Assembly: GCF_001295265.1 (NCBI RefSeq)
Contig: NZ_LJOD01000009.1
Coordinates: 62,001-126,000 of the forward strand
Direction: 5' to 3'
DNA: 64,000 bases
From: Chryseobacterium indologenes
GTDB taxonomy: Bacteria; Bacteroidota; Bacteroidia; Flavobacteriales; Weeksellaceae
The notes under the pieces are model-generated. The model was not told the origin of the DNA, ran no database searches, and was given only the letters and a program-made list of their open reading frames with translations. Each line of letters begins with the position of its first letter. Positions within the stretch are counted from its first letter, which is position 1. Below, in pieces: positions 51,537 to 60,831 of this stretch. A program made the translations under genes and the position numbers.

Positions 51537-52175
51537 ATGAAAAATTTGCTATTCGCCTTATGGGCTGTATTTTTATTTACTGCCTGTGAAAAAGGTAAAA
51601 CTACCACTGATAAAGGATCTGATAAAAAGGATTCTGCTGTAACAGCATGGAAGCCTGTAGATTCTGCTGCCGCCACTAAAGCCTGGATGGAATTTGCCAC
51701 TCCTGGTGAACTTCATAAGATGCTGGCTAAATTTGACGGAAACTGGACCGGTACCACCACTACATGGATGGAGGAAGGTGCCAAGCCTATAACCAGCCAG
51801 TCTGAATGTACTAATAAAATGATTTTTGACGGACGCTATCAATACAGCACCTATAAAGGTGATTTTATGGGAATGCCATTCGAAGGAATGAGCATTATGG
51901 GCTATGACAATGCCAAGAAAAAATTTGTCAGTACCTGGATCGATAATATGGGAACAGGAATGATGCATGCTGAAGGTGACTGGAACGCTGCCAAAAAATC
52001 CATTGAATTTAAAGGAAAAATGACAGATCCCAGCCGTCCGGAAAAAGACTGTGACGTAAGAGAGGTCTATACATTTACCGATGACAACAATCACACCCTG
52101 GAAATGTATGGTCCCGACTGGAAAACCGGCAAGGAAATGAAAACAATGGAAATTAAATTCACCCGCAAAAAATAA
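51537..52175 (+). CDS. DUF1579-family lipoprotein
   Basis: Exported lipoprotein of 212 residues. The lipobox is LFTAC with Cys17; a charged linker follows and then the DUF1579 domain (about 60-205): GNWTGTTTTWMEEGAKP, FDGRYQYSTYKGDFMGMPFE, STWIDNMGTGM. The fold is lipocalin-like. Function is unknown. Transcribed divergently from the Nudix regulator. Confidence 0.9.
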   Translation: MKNLLFALWAVFLFTACEKGKTTTDKGSDKKDSAVTAWKPVDSAAATKAWMEFATPGELHKMLAKFDGNWTGTTTTWMEEGAKPITSQSECTNKMIFDGRYQYSTYKGDFMGMPFEGMSIMGYDNAKKKFVSTWIDNMGTGMMHAEGDWNAAKKSIEFKGKMTDPSRPEKDCDVREVYTFTDDNNHTLEMYGPDWKTGKEMKTMEIKFTRKK

Positions 52176-52287
52176 AATACAGGAAAAACACCTTCTCGGA
52201 AACAGTGATTTTACTTGCTGATTTATATAATGTTATGACGAACTTTGGTATAGATAAAACCGAAACACCAAAATAATTTATACCATC

Positions 52288-52494
52288 ATGAAAACCTTAT
52301 TAACAGCCTTAATAGTAATTATTATTATCATAGGCGGAGTATTAATCATTGTTGTAGGGAAAAAACCGTTCCCCGAACCGGAGTGTATTGTATGCGGGAT
52401 CAATCTTATAAGAACACTGGGCATTGCCGAAATTATTCTCGGAATTGGTGCTTTGGTAATACAGTCTAATATGATTGAAAAGCAGAGAAACTGA
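52288..52494 (+). CDS. Small two-helix membrane protein, 68 aa
   Basis: Two hydrophobic helices (about 4-24 and 43-60) joined by a loop with a CIVCG pair, and a charged C-terminal tail. The CxxC could be redox or metal related. It lies between the DUF1579 gene and a strong bidirectional terminator. No family recognised. Confidence 0.6.
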   Translation: MKTLLTALIVIIIIIGGVLIIVVGKKPFPEPECIVCGINLIRTLGIAEIILGIGALVIQSNMIEKQRN

Positions 52495-52501
52495 TGAAAA
52501 T

Positions 52502-52534
52502 AAAAGACCGGTAAAGAAATTACCGGTCTTTTTT
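52502..52534. terminator. Bidirectional terminator
   Basis: Perfect 13-bp stem AAAAGACCGGTAA / TTACCGGTCTTTT with a 5-base loop, between the convergent small membrane protein gene and lepA. Confidence 0.9.
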
Positions 52535-52538
52535 ATGA

Positions 52539-54335
52539 TTAGTCGTTGAGTTTTAAAACTGCCATGAATGCAGATTGTGGTACTTCTACCCTTCCGATCT
52601 GCTTCATTTTCTTTTTACCTTCTTTCTGCTTTTCCAGAAGTTTACGTTTTCTGGAAATATCTCCTCCGTAACATTTTGCGGTAACGTCCTTTCTTAAAGC
52701 TTTGATTGTTTCTCTCGCAATAACTTTTGTTCCAAGCGCTGCCTGTACAGCGATATCAAACTGTTGTCTAGGAATCAGCTCACGAAGCTTTTCGCACATC
52801 TTTTTACCGATGGTGTAAGCATTACTGTCGTGAATCAGTGAAGAAAGGGCATCTACCATATCTCCGTTGATCAGGATATCCATTTTTACCAGCTTGGATG
52901 CTCTGAATCCGATTGGGTGATAATCGAACGAGGCATATCCTTTGGAAATTGATTTCAGTCTGTCATAGAAGTCGAAAACAACTTCTGCCAAAGGCATATT
53001 AAAGATAAGCTCTACTCTTTCTGAGGTAAGGTAGCTCTGATTGACGATTTCTCCTCTTTTTTCGATACAAAGTGTCATTACCGGTCCTACGAAATCAGAT
53101 TTGGTAATGATTGAAGCTTTGATGAACGGCTCTTCTACTCTGTCCATGATTGAAGGATCCATCATTTCTGAAGGGTTGTTAATCAGGATCGGCACTTCAG
53201 GTTCTTTTTTGGAATATCCGAAATAAGAAACGTTGGGTACTGTAGTAATTACGTTCATATTAAATTCTCTGTCCAGACGCTCCTGTACGATCTCCATGTG
53301 AAGCATTCCCAGGAATCCGCAACGGAAACCAAAACCAAGTGCTGCTGAACTTTCCGGTTCAAATACAAGGGAAGCATCATTCAGCCTCAATTTTTCCAAA
53401 GAGAATCTAAGCTCTTCAAAATCTTCAGAATCAATAGGATAAATACCGGCAAAAACCATTGGCTTTACTTCCTCAAAACCTTCAATGGGTGCATCTGCGG
53501 AGTTTTCAAAAGAAGTAATGGTATCTCCCACTTTTACTTCTCTGGCATCTTTAATACCGGAAATAATGTATCCTACATCTCCTGTTAAAATTTCTTTTTT
53601 AGGAGCCTGCTTCAGTTTCAATGTTCCTACTTCATCAGCTTCATAGGTTTTTCCTGTTGCCATGAATTTTACCTTCTCTCCTTTTTTGATCTTTCCGTTT
53701 ACAATTTTGAAGTAAGCTTCAATTCCTCTGAACGGATTATAAACTGAGTCAAAAATAAGCGCCTGAAGGGGTGCCTCCGGATCTCCTACCGGGGCAGGAA
53801 TTCTTTCTACAATCTGCTCTAAAAGGTGATGAACACCTTCTCCTGTTTTTCCTGAAACTCTTAATACATCCTCATATTCGCACCCGATAAGATTCATGAT
53901 TTCATCTGTAACTTCTTCAGGGTTGGCAGAAGGAAGGTCAATTTTATTAAGAATCGGAATAATGGTAAGATCATTTTCCAATGCAAGATAAAGGTTACTG
54001 ATTGTTTGCGCCTGAATACTCTGTGCCGCATCTACAATCAGAAGGGCTCCTTCACAGGCCGCAATTGAGCGGGAAACTTCATATGAGAAATCTACGTGTC
54101 CCGGGGTATCAATCAGGTTTAAAATATATTTTTCGCCTTTATATTCATAATCCATCTGGATCGCGTGGGACTTAATGGTGATCCCCCTTTCTTTCTCCAG
54201 ATCCATATCATCCAGGGTCTGAGACTGCAGTTCTCTTTGGGTAACTGTGTTGGTATACTCCAAAAGACGGTCAGCCAAAGTACTTTTACCGTGGTCAATA
54301 TGGGCGATTATGCAAAAATTTCGTATGTTTTTCAT
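52539..54335 (-). CDS. lepA: Elongation factor 4 (LepA)
   Basis: Ribosome-associated GTPase of 598 residues. G1 [14 protein letters not shown] (about 10-23), G2/G3 DTPGHVDF (about 77), G4 NKIDLPSA (about 131), then translation-factor domains and the LepA-specific C-terminal domain (about 490-598: [24 protein letters not shown], shown here within limits as its final GKKKMKQIG). Standard length. A -7 box TATCTTTG lies 20 bp before the ATG. Monocistronic. Confidence 0.96.
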   Translation of the reverse strand: MKNIRNFCIIAHIDHGKSTLADRLLEYTNTVTQRELQSQTLDDMDLEKERGITIKSHAIQMDYEYKGEKYILNLIDTPGHVDFSYEVSRSIAACEGALLIVDAAQSIQAQTISNLYLALENDLTIIPILNKIDLPSANPEEVTDEIMNLIGCEYEDVLRVSGKTGEGVHHLLEQIVERIPAPVGDPEAPLQALIFDSVYNPFRGIEAYFKIVNGKIKKGEKVKFMATGKTYEADEVGTLKLKQAPKKEILTGDVGYIISGIKDAREVKVGDTITSFENSADAPIEGFEEVKPMVFAGIYPIDSEDFEELRFSLEKLRLNDASLVFEPESSAALGFGFRCGFLGMLHMEIVQERLDREFNMNVITTVPNVSYFGYSKKEPEVPILINNPSEMMDPSIMDRVEEPFIKASIITKSDFVGPVMTLCIEKRGEIVNQSYLTSERVELIFNMPLAEVVFDFYDRLKSISKGYASFDYHPIGFRASKLVKMDILINGDMVDALSSLIHDSNAYTIGKKMCEKLRELIPRQQFDIAVQAALGTKVIARETIKALRKDVTAKCYGGDISRKRKLLEKQKEGKKKMKQIGRVEVPQSAFMAVLKLND

Positions 54336-54354
54336 TTAAGAACTTTGTAATTTG

Positions 54355-54362
54355 CAAAGATA
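54355..54362 (-). promoter_or_regulatory. -7 box for lepA
   Basis: TATCTTTG on the minus strand, exact TAnnTTTG match, 20 bp before the start codon. Confidence 0.5.
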
Positions 54363-54449
54363 AAAAAAAGCGAGAGATTTTATCTCTCTTATATTCATTG
54401 TATTAAATTATTTAGTTTTTCTTTAAAAATACAGGCATCATGAAAATTA

Positions 54450-54482
54450 AACGGCTCTCACAAATAGTCTTGTAAGAGCCGT
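54450..54482 (-). terminator. Hairpin after the ECF sigma operon
   Basis: ACGGCTCT / AGAGCCGT stem extended by ACAA / TTGT, 22 bp past the stop of the operon's last gene; the minus-strand T run is short. Confidence 0.65.
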
Positions 54483-54504
54483 CCAACATTAAAAAAATAA
54501 ACTA

Positions 54505-55011
54505 TTATGGGTTTTGTTTAGACTTCACATTCCCATGGATGTGAGGTTTTCTTTCATTCATTTTATCTCTCATCATTCCTTCAGACTGAAAAAGTTTCAG
54601 TACTTTCTGACAAGGAATTACCAGCTGCATTTTATCAGCATACTTCTTTCTGTTATCCAGCAGCTTCTGCCCTACTTCAAAACTCTGCTGAAGCTTGGCT
54701 TTTGCTTCTTCATCCGATAAGGTTTCCGGATTGAAGTTGGGATCAAACTGGCTTTTGATCTGCTTCTGATTTTCAAGATATTCATTGTAAAGCTGTGTAA
54801 ATTCAGCTTTATCATCGGCATCAATATTCAGATTATCCATGACCATATTGTTCCTGAACTTCGTAAGAAGTGCTTTTCTTTCTTCGGGAGAAAGACTATT
54901 GATTACCTCTTTTCTTTGTTTAGGGTCCATTTTTTTCCAGTCATAGTCTGCACTCTGGGCATTCAGACCAAAACCATAAATAATAAAAAGCGTAAATAAT
55001 ATCTTTTTCAT
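54505..55011 (-). CDS. Periplasmic Spy/LTxxQ-like helical protein
   Basis: Exported protein of 168 residues: signal peptide about 1-19 (ends LNAQ), then a mostly helical mature part with SLSPEERKALLTKFRNN and repeated Gln/Lys-rich helices, as in Spy-like or LTxxQ proteins that act as chaperones or metal-stress sensors. Last gene of the sigma/anti-sigma operon, 8 bp after the anti-sigma gene, so it may be its regulatory sensor. Confidence 0.75.
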   Translation of the reverse strand: MKKILFTLFIIYGFGLNAQSADYDWKKMDPKQRKEVINSLSPEERKALLTKFRNNMVMDNLNIDADDKAEFTQLYNEYLENQKQIKSQFDPNFNPETLSDEEAKAKLQQSFEVGQKLLDNRKKYADKMQLVIPCQKVLKLFQSEGMMRDKMNERKPHIHGNVKSKQNP

Positions 55012-55019
55012 TTTTCTTA

Positions 55020-55544
55020 TTAATTATACAGATCCAAATAAACGTCCTGGGTTGAATTGCTTGCCAGTTCTGCTATTTCAGAATTGGAGAACGAATCCAG
55101 ATACTCATTCATTTGAGTTTCTTCTTTCTTTGATGCAGCTTTTACTGGCTGCGCAGTTTCTTTTGCAGTTCCGTTATCTTTAAACGAAGAGCTATTTCCA
55201 TTTACCTGATTTGCAACTGTTTGATTATTATTTTCAACAGAAGTTAAATCAGATTTCAGCGTTTCATAAGCCAGTTCTCCTTCCGTTTTAGGTTCCTGCT
55301 TATCTGCAGCATAAGCTGTCTTCGGCTGGAATGAGGGATCATTATCAGAGTTAAAAACATAGGTAACTCCGAATATTAAAGCAATGGAAGCCGCCGCCGC
55401 ATACATCCAGTTCAGTTTGAAAACAGGTACTTTTCTTTCTGTCTTCACTTCGCTCATTACCCGTTCCTGGATATTTTCAAATAGCTTATCCGGAACTTTG
55501 TAAATGTTTTTGCGTTCTAGTTTTTCTATGTCAAACTCTTTCAT
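55020..55544 (-). CDS. Putative membrane anti-sigma factor
   Basis: A 174-residue protein with a cytoplasmic N-terminus (about 1-45, with KVPDKLFENIQERVMSEV), one transmembrane helix (about 48-65) and a disordered periplasmic part rich in Gln/Asn/Thr. It has no HCC zinc motif. It lies 16 bp after the ECF sigma gene, the usual arrangement for an anti-sigma factor. Function is inferred from position and topology. Confidence 0.75.
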   Translation of the reverse strand: MKEFDIEKLERKNIYKVPDKLFENIQERVMSEVKTERKVPVFKLNWMYAAAASIALIFGVTYVFNSDNDPSFQPKTAYAADKQEPKTEGELAYETLKSDLTSVENNNQTVANQVNGNSSSFKDNGTAKETAQPVKAASKKEETQMNEYLDSFSNSEIAELASNSTQDVYLDLYN

Positions 55545-55560
55545 CTTTGTTGTTCAAAAA

Positions 55561-56112
55561 TTATCTCTCGTAATTTTCTTTAATATACTCTTCTATCTTT
55601 TGTTTGGCATAATGATAATTTGTTTTGAGGGTCCCTACAGACATATCTACAATTTTAGATATTTCCTCATAGGGAAGATCATCATAATACCGCATCATAA
55701 ATACCAGTTTCTGCTTTTCGGGCAGGCTTTGTATAGCATTCTGAAGCAGGATCTGTATTTCTTCTGCATCACCTTCCGTATTATCAGCAACCAGATTCTG
55801 CATATGATACTCTGCATCTTCATCAGTTTTCTGCATTTTCTTCATCTTATTAACCTGCTGTAATGCTTCATTGGTAGCAATCCTGTAAAGCCAGGTATAC
55901 AGCTGGCTGTCATTTTTAAACTGGTGAAAATTCTGATAGGCTTTAATAAAAGTCTCCTGCAATGTATCCTGAGCAAGATCACCATCTACAATAATTCTTC
56001 TGATGTGCCAGTACAACCTGCTCTGATAAGCATCCATCAAGGCACGGACGCCTTTATCCTGGGTCCGTGGGTTTTGCATCAACGAAATAATTTCCGCGTC
56101 CTTGATCTTCAT
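55561..56112 (-). CDS. ECF-subfamily RNA polymerase sigma factor
   Basis: Sigma-70 family protein of 183 residues with region 2 (about 20-90, QDTLQETFIKAYQNFHQF and LYTWLYRIATNEAL) and region 4 (about 120-178, LPEKQKLVFMMRYYDDLPYEE and VGTLKTNYHYAKQKI). The set of regions matches group 4 (ECF) factors. It heads an operon with an anti-sigma-like and a periplasmic protein; the signal is probably envelope stress. Confidence 0.94.
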   Translation of the reverse strand: MKIKDAEIISLMQNPRTQDKGVRALMDAYQSRLYWHIRRIIVDGDLAQDTLQETFIKAYQNFHQFKNDSQLYTWLYRIATNEALQQVNKMKKMQKTDEDAEYHMQNLVADNTEGDAEEIQILLQNAIQSLPEKQKLVFMMRYYDDLPYEEISKIVDMSVGTLKTNYHYAKQKIEEYIKENYER

Positions 56113-56137
56113 AAGATGCTTTCACTGTTTTGGATTA

Positions 56138-56145
56138 CAAAAATA
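56138..56145 (-). promoter_or_regulatory. -7 box for the ECF sigma operon
   Basis: TATTTTTG on the minus strand, exact TAnnTTTG match, 26 bp before the ATG. Confidence 0.45.
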
Positions 56146-56301
56146 ACCGAAAGTTAAATTACTTATTCAATTTTTAGTCCAAATATTGTAAATAATATGA
56201 GCAGGTTATGCCAAACCCCTTACTCTACAGAATCTTTTCATAAATATTAAAATTTCCTTACTGCCTGTTCAGGCTTTTTTTCTGAACTCATCGTAAAATC
56301 T

Positions 56302-56309
56302 TATCTTTG
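56302..56309 (+). promoter_or_regulatory. -7 box next to the DUF2520 start codon
   Basis: TATCTTTG ends only 4 bp before the ATG at 56314, implying a leaderless or near-leaderless mRNA. Confidence 0.5.
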
Positions 56310-56313
56310 TTAG

Positions 56314-57063
56314 ATGCAAACAGTAATTATAGGTTCAGGAAATGTGGCCTATCATATAGCCAAAGCCTTAACGTTAAAAGGAGTTTCGCCAGCACAGATT
56401 TTTGGAAGAAATGAAGCAGAGCTGAAAAATATTTCTGAAGAGCTCCATATTCCTTATTCCACAGAACATCTGGAAGATGCTGATCTGTATCTTATCTGCG
56501 TCAGTGATAATGCTGTTGAAAGTGTTTCTAAAATGATCATGAAGAAAGACGCTCTTGTAGCCCATACTTCCGGATCGCTTCCCAAAGAAATACTGGCCGG
56601 AGAATACAGAAAATCAAGCTTTTACCCTCTACAGACTTTTTCAAAATCAAAAGAACTGGAATATGAAAAAATCCCTTTTTTCATTGAAGCTGAAAATGAA
56701 AGCGATAAGAATATTTTGTTTGAATTAGCATCCAGGATTTCTGAAAATGTGATGGAAAGCGATCATGAAAAGAGAAAATACATTCATCTTACCGCAGTTT
56801 TTGCCTGTAATTTTGTAAATCATCTGTTCTCAAGAGCAAAAGAAATATCTGATTCACAGGAAATCCCGTTTGATTATTTTCTGCCGCTTATTGATGAAAC
56901 GGTTCAGAAGATCCATGAAATTGAGCCTAAAAAAGCCCAGACCGGACCTGCCGTAAGAAATGACCTGAGGGTTCTGGCACTGCATGAAAAGCTGCTAAAA
57001 GATGAAAGTCTTGAAATTTATAAAACAATGAATCACTCAATTCAAAAAATGTATGAGTTATAA
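56314..57063 (+). CDS. DUF2520/Rossmann-fold NAD(P)-binding protein
   Basis: A 249-residue protein with an N-terminal NADP-binding Rossmann fold (IGSGNVAYHIAKAL, about 5-18), a VSDNAVE loop and a C-terminal helical DUF2520 domain (about 125-245, KRKYIHLTAVFACNFVNHL). Resembles ketopantoate reductase or pyrroline-carboxylate reductase relatives; substrate unknown. It starts a plus-strand run with the HAD and Maf genes, overlapping the HAD gene by 11 bp. Confidence 0.88.
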   Translation: MQTVIIGSGNVAYHIAKALTLKGVSPAQIFGRNEAELKNISEELHIPYSTEHLEDADLYLICVSDNAVESVSKMIMKKDALVAHTSGSLPKEILAGEYRKSSFYPLQTFSKSKELEYEKIPFFIEAENESDKNILFELASRISENVMESDHEKRKYIHLTAVFACNFVNHLFSRAKEISDSQEIPFDYFLPLIDETVQKIHEIEPKKAQTGPAVRNDLRVLALHEKLLKDESLEIYKTMNHSIQKMYEL

Positions 57064-57571
57064 AGAGAAATTAAAAGATATTAAAGCCTTTGTATTTGAT
57101 GTAGACGGTGTTTTTACAGATGGAAGCGTCTATCTTCTTCCCGGAGGAAATATGTGCAGGGTAATGAACGTCTTAGATGGATATGCTGTAGTTAAAGCTT
57201 TAAAAAACAATTATTTAATAGGAGTAATTACCGGCGGAAATGATGAAATGGTAAAACACAGAATCAATTATCTCGGCATTGAAGATTACTATCCAAAATC
57301 ACACAATAAAATGGCTGATTTTGAGAATTTTAAAGCAAAGCACAACCTCAGAAACGAGGAAATCCTTACTATGGGTGATGACCTTCCGGATATTCATATC
57401 ATGGAAAACTCTGCTATTGCTGCCTGTCCGGAAAATGCGGTTCCTGAAGTAAAAGGAATCTCCCATTATATTTCTCCCAAAAAAGGAGGGAGCGGAGCAG
57501 TACGTGATGTGATTGAACAGGTGATGAAAGTTCAGGGCAACTGGCATGATGATAATACTCAATCTGTATAA
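57053..57571 (+). CDS. KdsC-type HAD phosphatase
   Basis: Cap-less HAD hydrolase of 172 residues: motif I FDVDGVFTDGS (Asp15, Asp17), motif II TGGND and motif III MGDDLPD. This is the KdsC/YrbI pattern, which removes phosphate from 3-deoxy-D-manno-octulosonate 8-phosphate in Kdo synthesis for lipopolysaccharide. A related sugar-phosphate substrate cannot be excluded. Overlaps DUF2520 gene by 11 bp and precedes maf by 9 bp. Confidence 0.9.
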   Translation: MSYKEKLKDIKAFVFDVDGVFTDGSVYLLPGGNMCRVMNVLDGYAVVKALKNNYLIGVITGGNDEMVKHRINYLGIEDYYPKSHNKMADFENFKAKHNLRNEEILTMGDDLPDIHIMENSAIAACPENAVPEVKGISHYISPKKGGSGAVRDVIEQVMKVQGNWHDDNTQSV

Positions 57572-57580
57572 ACCCGGCTT

Positions 57581-58135
57581 ATGAAAATACTTTTAGCGTC
57601 CCAGTCTCCTAGGAGAAAAGAACTACTTTCCGGATTAGGGCTTGATTTTGAGGTCGTAAAAATAGATTGTGAAGAAATTCTTCCGGAAACCATCAGTGTT
57701 GAAGAGGCGGCCGCTTATTTATCAGAATTAAAGGCCAATGCATTTCAAGGCCAGACTGAGGATGAAATTCTGCTGACCGCAGATACGGTAGTGGCCATTA
57801 ACGGACAGATCCTTGGAAAGCCTAAAGATGAAGATGATGCCCGGAAAATGCTAAGATATCTTTCCGGAAAAACACATCAGGTTTTTACAGGAATTACCCT
57901 TAAAAAAGCAGATAAAACAATTACAGAAACGGATGTTGCCGATGTGGAACTGGACGAATTAACAGATGATGAAATAGAGTATTATATTCAGAAATACAAA
58001 CCATTTGATAAAGCAGGAAGCTATGGAATTCAGGAATGGCTGGGAATGGCCAGGATTAAAAAGATCACCGGAAGCTTTTACACCATTATGGGACTTCCTA
58101 CCCATTTGGTTTACAAAATTTTGAAAGAAATATAA
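57581..58135 (+). CDS. Maf-family nucleoside triphosphate pyrophosphatase
   Basis: A 184-residue house-cleaning NTP pyrophosphatase. Signatures: LASQSPRRKELLSGLGL (3-20), ADTVVAINGQILGKPKD (about 67-83) with the catalytic Asp, and KAGSYGIQEWLGMARI near the C-terminus. Hydrolyses non-canonical or methylated NTPs such as dTTP/UTP analogues. Follows the KdsC-like gene in a probable operon. Confidence 0.95.
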   Translation: MKILLASQSPRRKELLSGLGLDFEVVKIDCEEILPETISVEEAAAYLSELKANAFQGQTEDEILLTADTVVAINGQILGKPKDEDDARKMLRYLSGKTHQVFTGITLKKADKTITETDVADVELDELTDDEIEYYIQKYKPFDKAGSYGIQEWLGMARIKKITGSFYTIMGLPTHLVYKILKEI

Positions 58136-58222
58136 ATATTATTCATTATAAAATTTTATTATTTTTACAAAATCATCAAACTGCTGATAATAAAAAACGC
58201 ATTAGCGAGTTATAATTGAATA

Positions 58223-60802
58223 ATGAAAAAGAATATTTTATTCCTTTTAGTGATGTGCATCGTTGCTTCCTGTGCTACCAAAACCAAAAAGCCGGAACAG
58301 CGCTCTAAACTCCTGAAAGGGTTTTCCACATATTACAACACTCTTTTTAATGCAAAAGATGCATTGAACAGTGAGTTTACAAGCAGAGACAAGGGACATA
58401 AGGATAACTTCTATGCTCCCTATATTCCTATTCTTACCTATGAGGATCAGCCTTTGGGAAGTGATCTGGGACAGAGTACCGCCTTTGCAGAAAATTCAAT
58501 GAAAATGGCACAGGTAAACACTCCTTCACCTATGGACGGCAGGGGAGCTTCACCTTCCGGAATACCTCCGGGAATGCCTGGAAATCCCGGGGAGCCAGGT
58601 TCCTCTGATATGCCTCAGAAAGGGGCTACCACATTGGAGATTGCAGAAGCCAAAGCATTGAAAGCGATTAATAAATATTCTGTTATCAGAAACGGTGAAG
58701 AGAAAAATAAGCAGATTTTTGATGCTTATATGATCCTCGTACAATCCAGAATTTATCAAAATAAGTCTCTGGAAGCACTGGACGCCTTAAATTATGTTTT
58801 TACTCATATGAAGGAAGATAAAAGGCTTCCTCTGGCGAGGATTTATCAAGGTGTTGCTTATGCAAAGATCAAGGATTATCATAAAGCTCATGAAGCTTTT
58901 GCCAAGCTGAAAGGGGAGGATATCAATAAAAGCTATGCAAAACTGCTGAGCATTTATTATTCCGAATCTCTTCTGGATGCAGGAAAAAAAGAAGAAGCGG
59001 CAAAAGAGCTCGACAATGCTTTTGAACTGAATTCCGACCGGAAGCTGAAAAGCAGAATCGCTTACCTGAGAGGACAGGTTCTTGAAAACCTGGGACAGAA
59101 TGAAAAGGCCAGAGAAAGTTATACAGCAGCTTATAAATATTCCAATGATTTTGAGTTTGAAGTGAAATCTCAGATCGCTATTGCCAAAACATTTAACGGA
59201 AAAGGAGATTATAACGGGGCTAAAAATTACCTTGAAGGCATCAGTAAAAAAGGAACTTATGGCTCAAGGAAGAATGAATTTTACTATGCTTTAGGTTTAA
59301 TGGCCAATAAAGCAGGAAAAAAAGATGAAGCCCAGCAGTTTTTTAAGAAATCACTGCATGAAAAGGTTTCTGACCCACAGGTACGCGGGCTTACCTATTA
59401 TGAAATAGGGAAGAGCTACCTTGAAAAAAATGATTATATCGGAGCCGGGATCTATTATGATTCTGCTTTGGTTGCCATGACTTATGAGCCGTCTAAAATC
59501 CTTTTAAAGGATCAGTCTGCTTACATTAAAAAGATCTCCAAGAATTACTATCTGATCAAAAAGAATGACAGTATTCTCTCTTTAGCCAGGATGAGCGAAA
59601 CTCAAAAAACAGATTTTTTCGGCAAATATATTGCAAAGCTGAAGGCTAAGGAAGAAAAAGAGGAGCAGGAGAGGAGACGTGCAGAAAGGAATAAAGGTTT
59701 TGATTCGGGAGATTACAGCGCCAACTCTATTTTTGCCAACAGCTCCAATGCTTTTGAAGATTTCGGGGTTACAACAAAAGGTTTTTATTTCAGCAATACA
59801 GGAACAATAAGTAAAGGAACCTCTTCATTTAAACAGATCTGGGGAGACCGTGCTCTTGCTGATAACTGGCGTTATTCTAAAAAAATGGCTTCTATTGAGG
59901 ACATGAAAAACGAGGCGCTGGGAGTAGCCGCAGCACCCAACCCTAGACGTTTTGAACCAGCCTATTATATTGAACAGATCCCTACAGATCAGGGTAAGCT
60001 GGACCAGCTGAAAAAAGACAGGGACACTGCATCATTAGGATTGGGTATTATGTACCAGAATTATTTTACCAATACGCCTCTGGCCACAAAAACACTGTAT
60101 GATCTTGTAGATGTAAAACCGGAAGAAAAAGTAATGCTTCAGGCTCTGTACGAAATATTTGCCATGAATTATGAAAAGAATCCGCAGGCTTCTGAAAGGG
60201 CCAAACAGATTCTTCTGACAGATTACCCTTATACCTCTTATGCTGAGTTTGCCAGAAATCCGAAAAACAGCTCATTCGTAAAATCTTCTGAAGATGTTGA
60301 AAATGAATACAAAAGAGCCTATGCACTTTATGAATCGGAGAAATTTACGGAAAGCCGGGACGTGATTGATCAGACCATTCAGAAGTTTCCTAAAGATGCC
60401 CTGGTCCCTAAGTTTTATCTGCTCAACGCTTTCAACGCCGGAAAAACCAGTGGTAAGGAAGTAATGATTCTCCAGCTGGAACAGATTGCACTGAATTATT
60501 CCAAAACTCCTGAAGGTATTAAAGCCAAGGAAATGCTGAATTATCTGAAAAGTGAGCTGAGCTTCCAGGCTACCGATAATAAAGGGAATGCTGTTCCCCA
60601 GCAGCCAATGGGAATGCCTGCACAGCCTGACCAGATCCAGAATAACGGAAATCAGCCTCAGAATCCTGCGGGAAAAAAGTTAAACGGAGTTCAGCCGCTT
60701 AATGATCTTCAGACCAGACCTATGAAAAATAAAGTTACTCCTGATTCAAGACCACAGGAAATACAGGCTACGGAAAATCTGCCTGTAAAGCCTAAAAAAT
60801 AA
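58223..60802 (+). CDS. sprE: PorW/SprE-like gliding/T9SS lipoprotein
   Basis: A 859-residue lipoprotein with lipobox VASC (Cys17). The N-terminal half is a TPR solenoid (about 150-470: KSLEALDALNYVFTHM, AREAFAKL-type helices), then a coiled coil and a second helical domain; the Pro/Gln-rich C-terminal tail (about 800-859) is disordered. Homologues (SprE in Flavobacterium, PorW in Porphyromonas) link the T9SS motor and are needed for gliding and type IX secretion. Agrees with the T9SS-sorted protein at 5238. Confidence 0.9.
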   Translation: MKKNILFLLVMCIVASCATKTKKPEQRSKLLKGFSTYYNTLFNAKDALNSEFTSRDKGHKDNFYAPYIPILTYEDQPLGSDLGQSTAFAENSMKMAQVNTPSPMDGRGASPSGIPPGMPGNPGEPGSSDMPQKGATTLEIAEAKALKAINKYSVIRNGEEKNKQIFDAYMILVQSRIYQNKSLEALDALNYVFTHMKEDKRLPLARIYQGVAYAKIKDYHKAHEAFAKLKGEDINKSYAKLLSIYYSESLLDAGKKEEAAKELDNAFELNSDRKLKSRIAYLRGQVLENLGQNEKARESYTAAYKYSNDFEFEVKSQIAIAKTFNGKGDYNGAKNYLEGISKKGTYGSRKNEFYYALGLMANKAGKKDEAQQFFKKSLHEKVSDPQVRGLTYYEIGKSYLEKNDYIGAGIYYDSALVAMTYEPSKILLKDQSAYIKKISKNYYLIKKNDSILSLARMSETQKTDFFGKYIAKLKAKEEKEEQERRRAERNKGFDSGDYSANSIFANSSNAFEDFGVTTKGFYFSNTGTISKGTSSFKQIWGDRALADNWRYSKKMASIEDMKNEALGVAAAPNPRRFEPAYYIEQIPTDQGKLDQLKKDRDTASLGLGIMYQNYFTNTPLATKTLYDLVDVKPEEKVMLQALYEIFAMNYEKNPQASERAKQILLTDYPYTSYAEFARNPKNSSFVKSSEDVENEYKRAYALYESEKFTESRDVIDQTIQKFPKDALVPKFYLLNAFNAGKTSGKEVMILQLEQIALNYSKTPEGIKAKEMLNYLKSELSFQATDNKGNAVPQQPMGMPAQPDQIQNNGNQPQNPAGKKLNGVQPLNDLQTRPMKNKVTPDSRPQEIQATENLPVKPKK

Positions 60803-60803
60803 A

Positions 60804-60831
60804 AAAAGCGAAGAATTATTCTTCGCTTTTC
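60804..60831. terminator. Bidirectional terminator overlapping the tsaB 3' end
   Basis: AAAAGCGAAGAA / TTCTTCGCTTTT with a 3-base loop. The loop holds the tsaB stop codon, so the hairpin serves both the sprE and tsaB transcripts. Confidence 0.85.
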
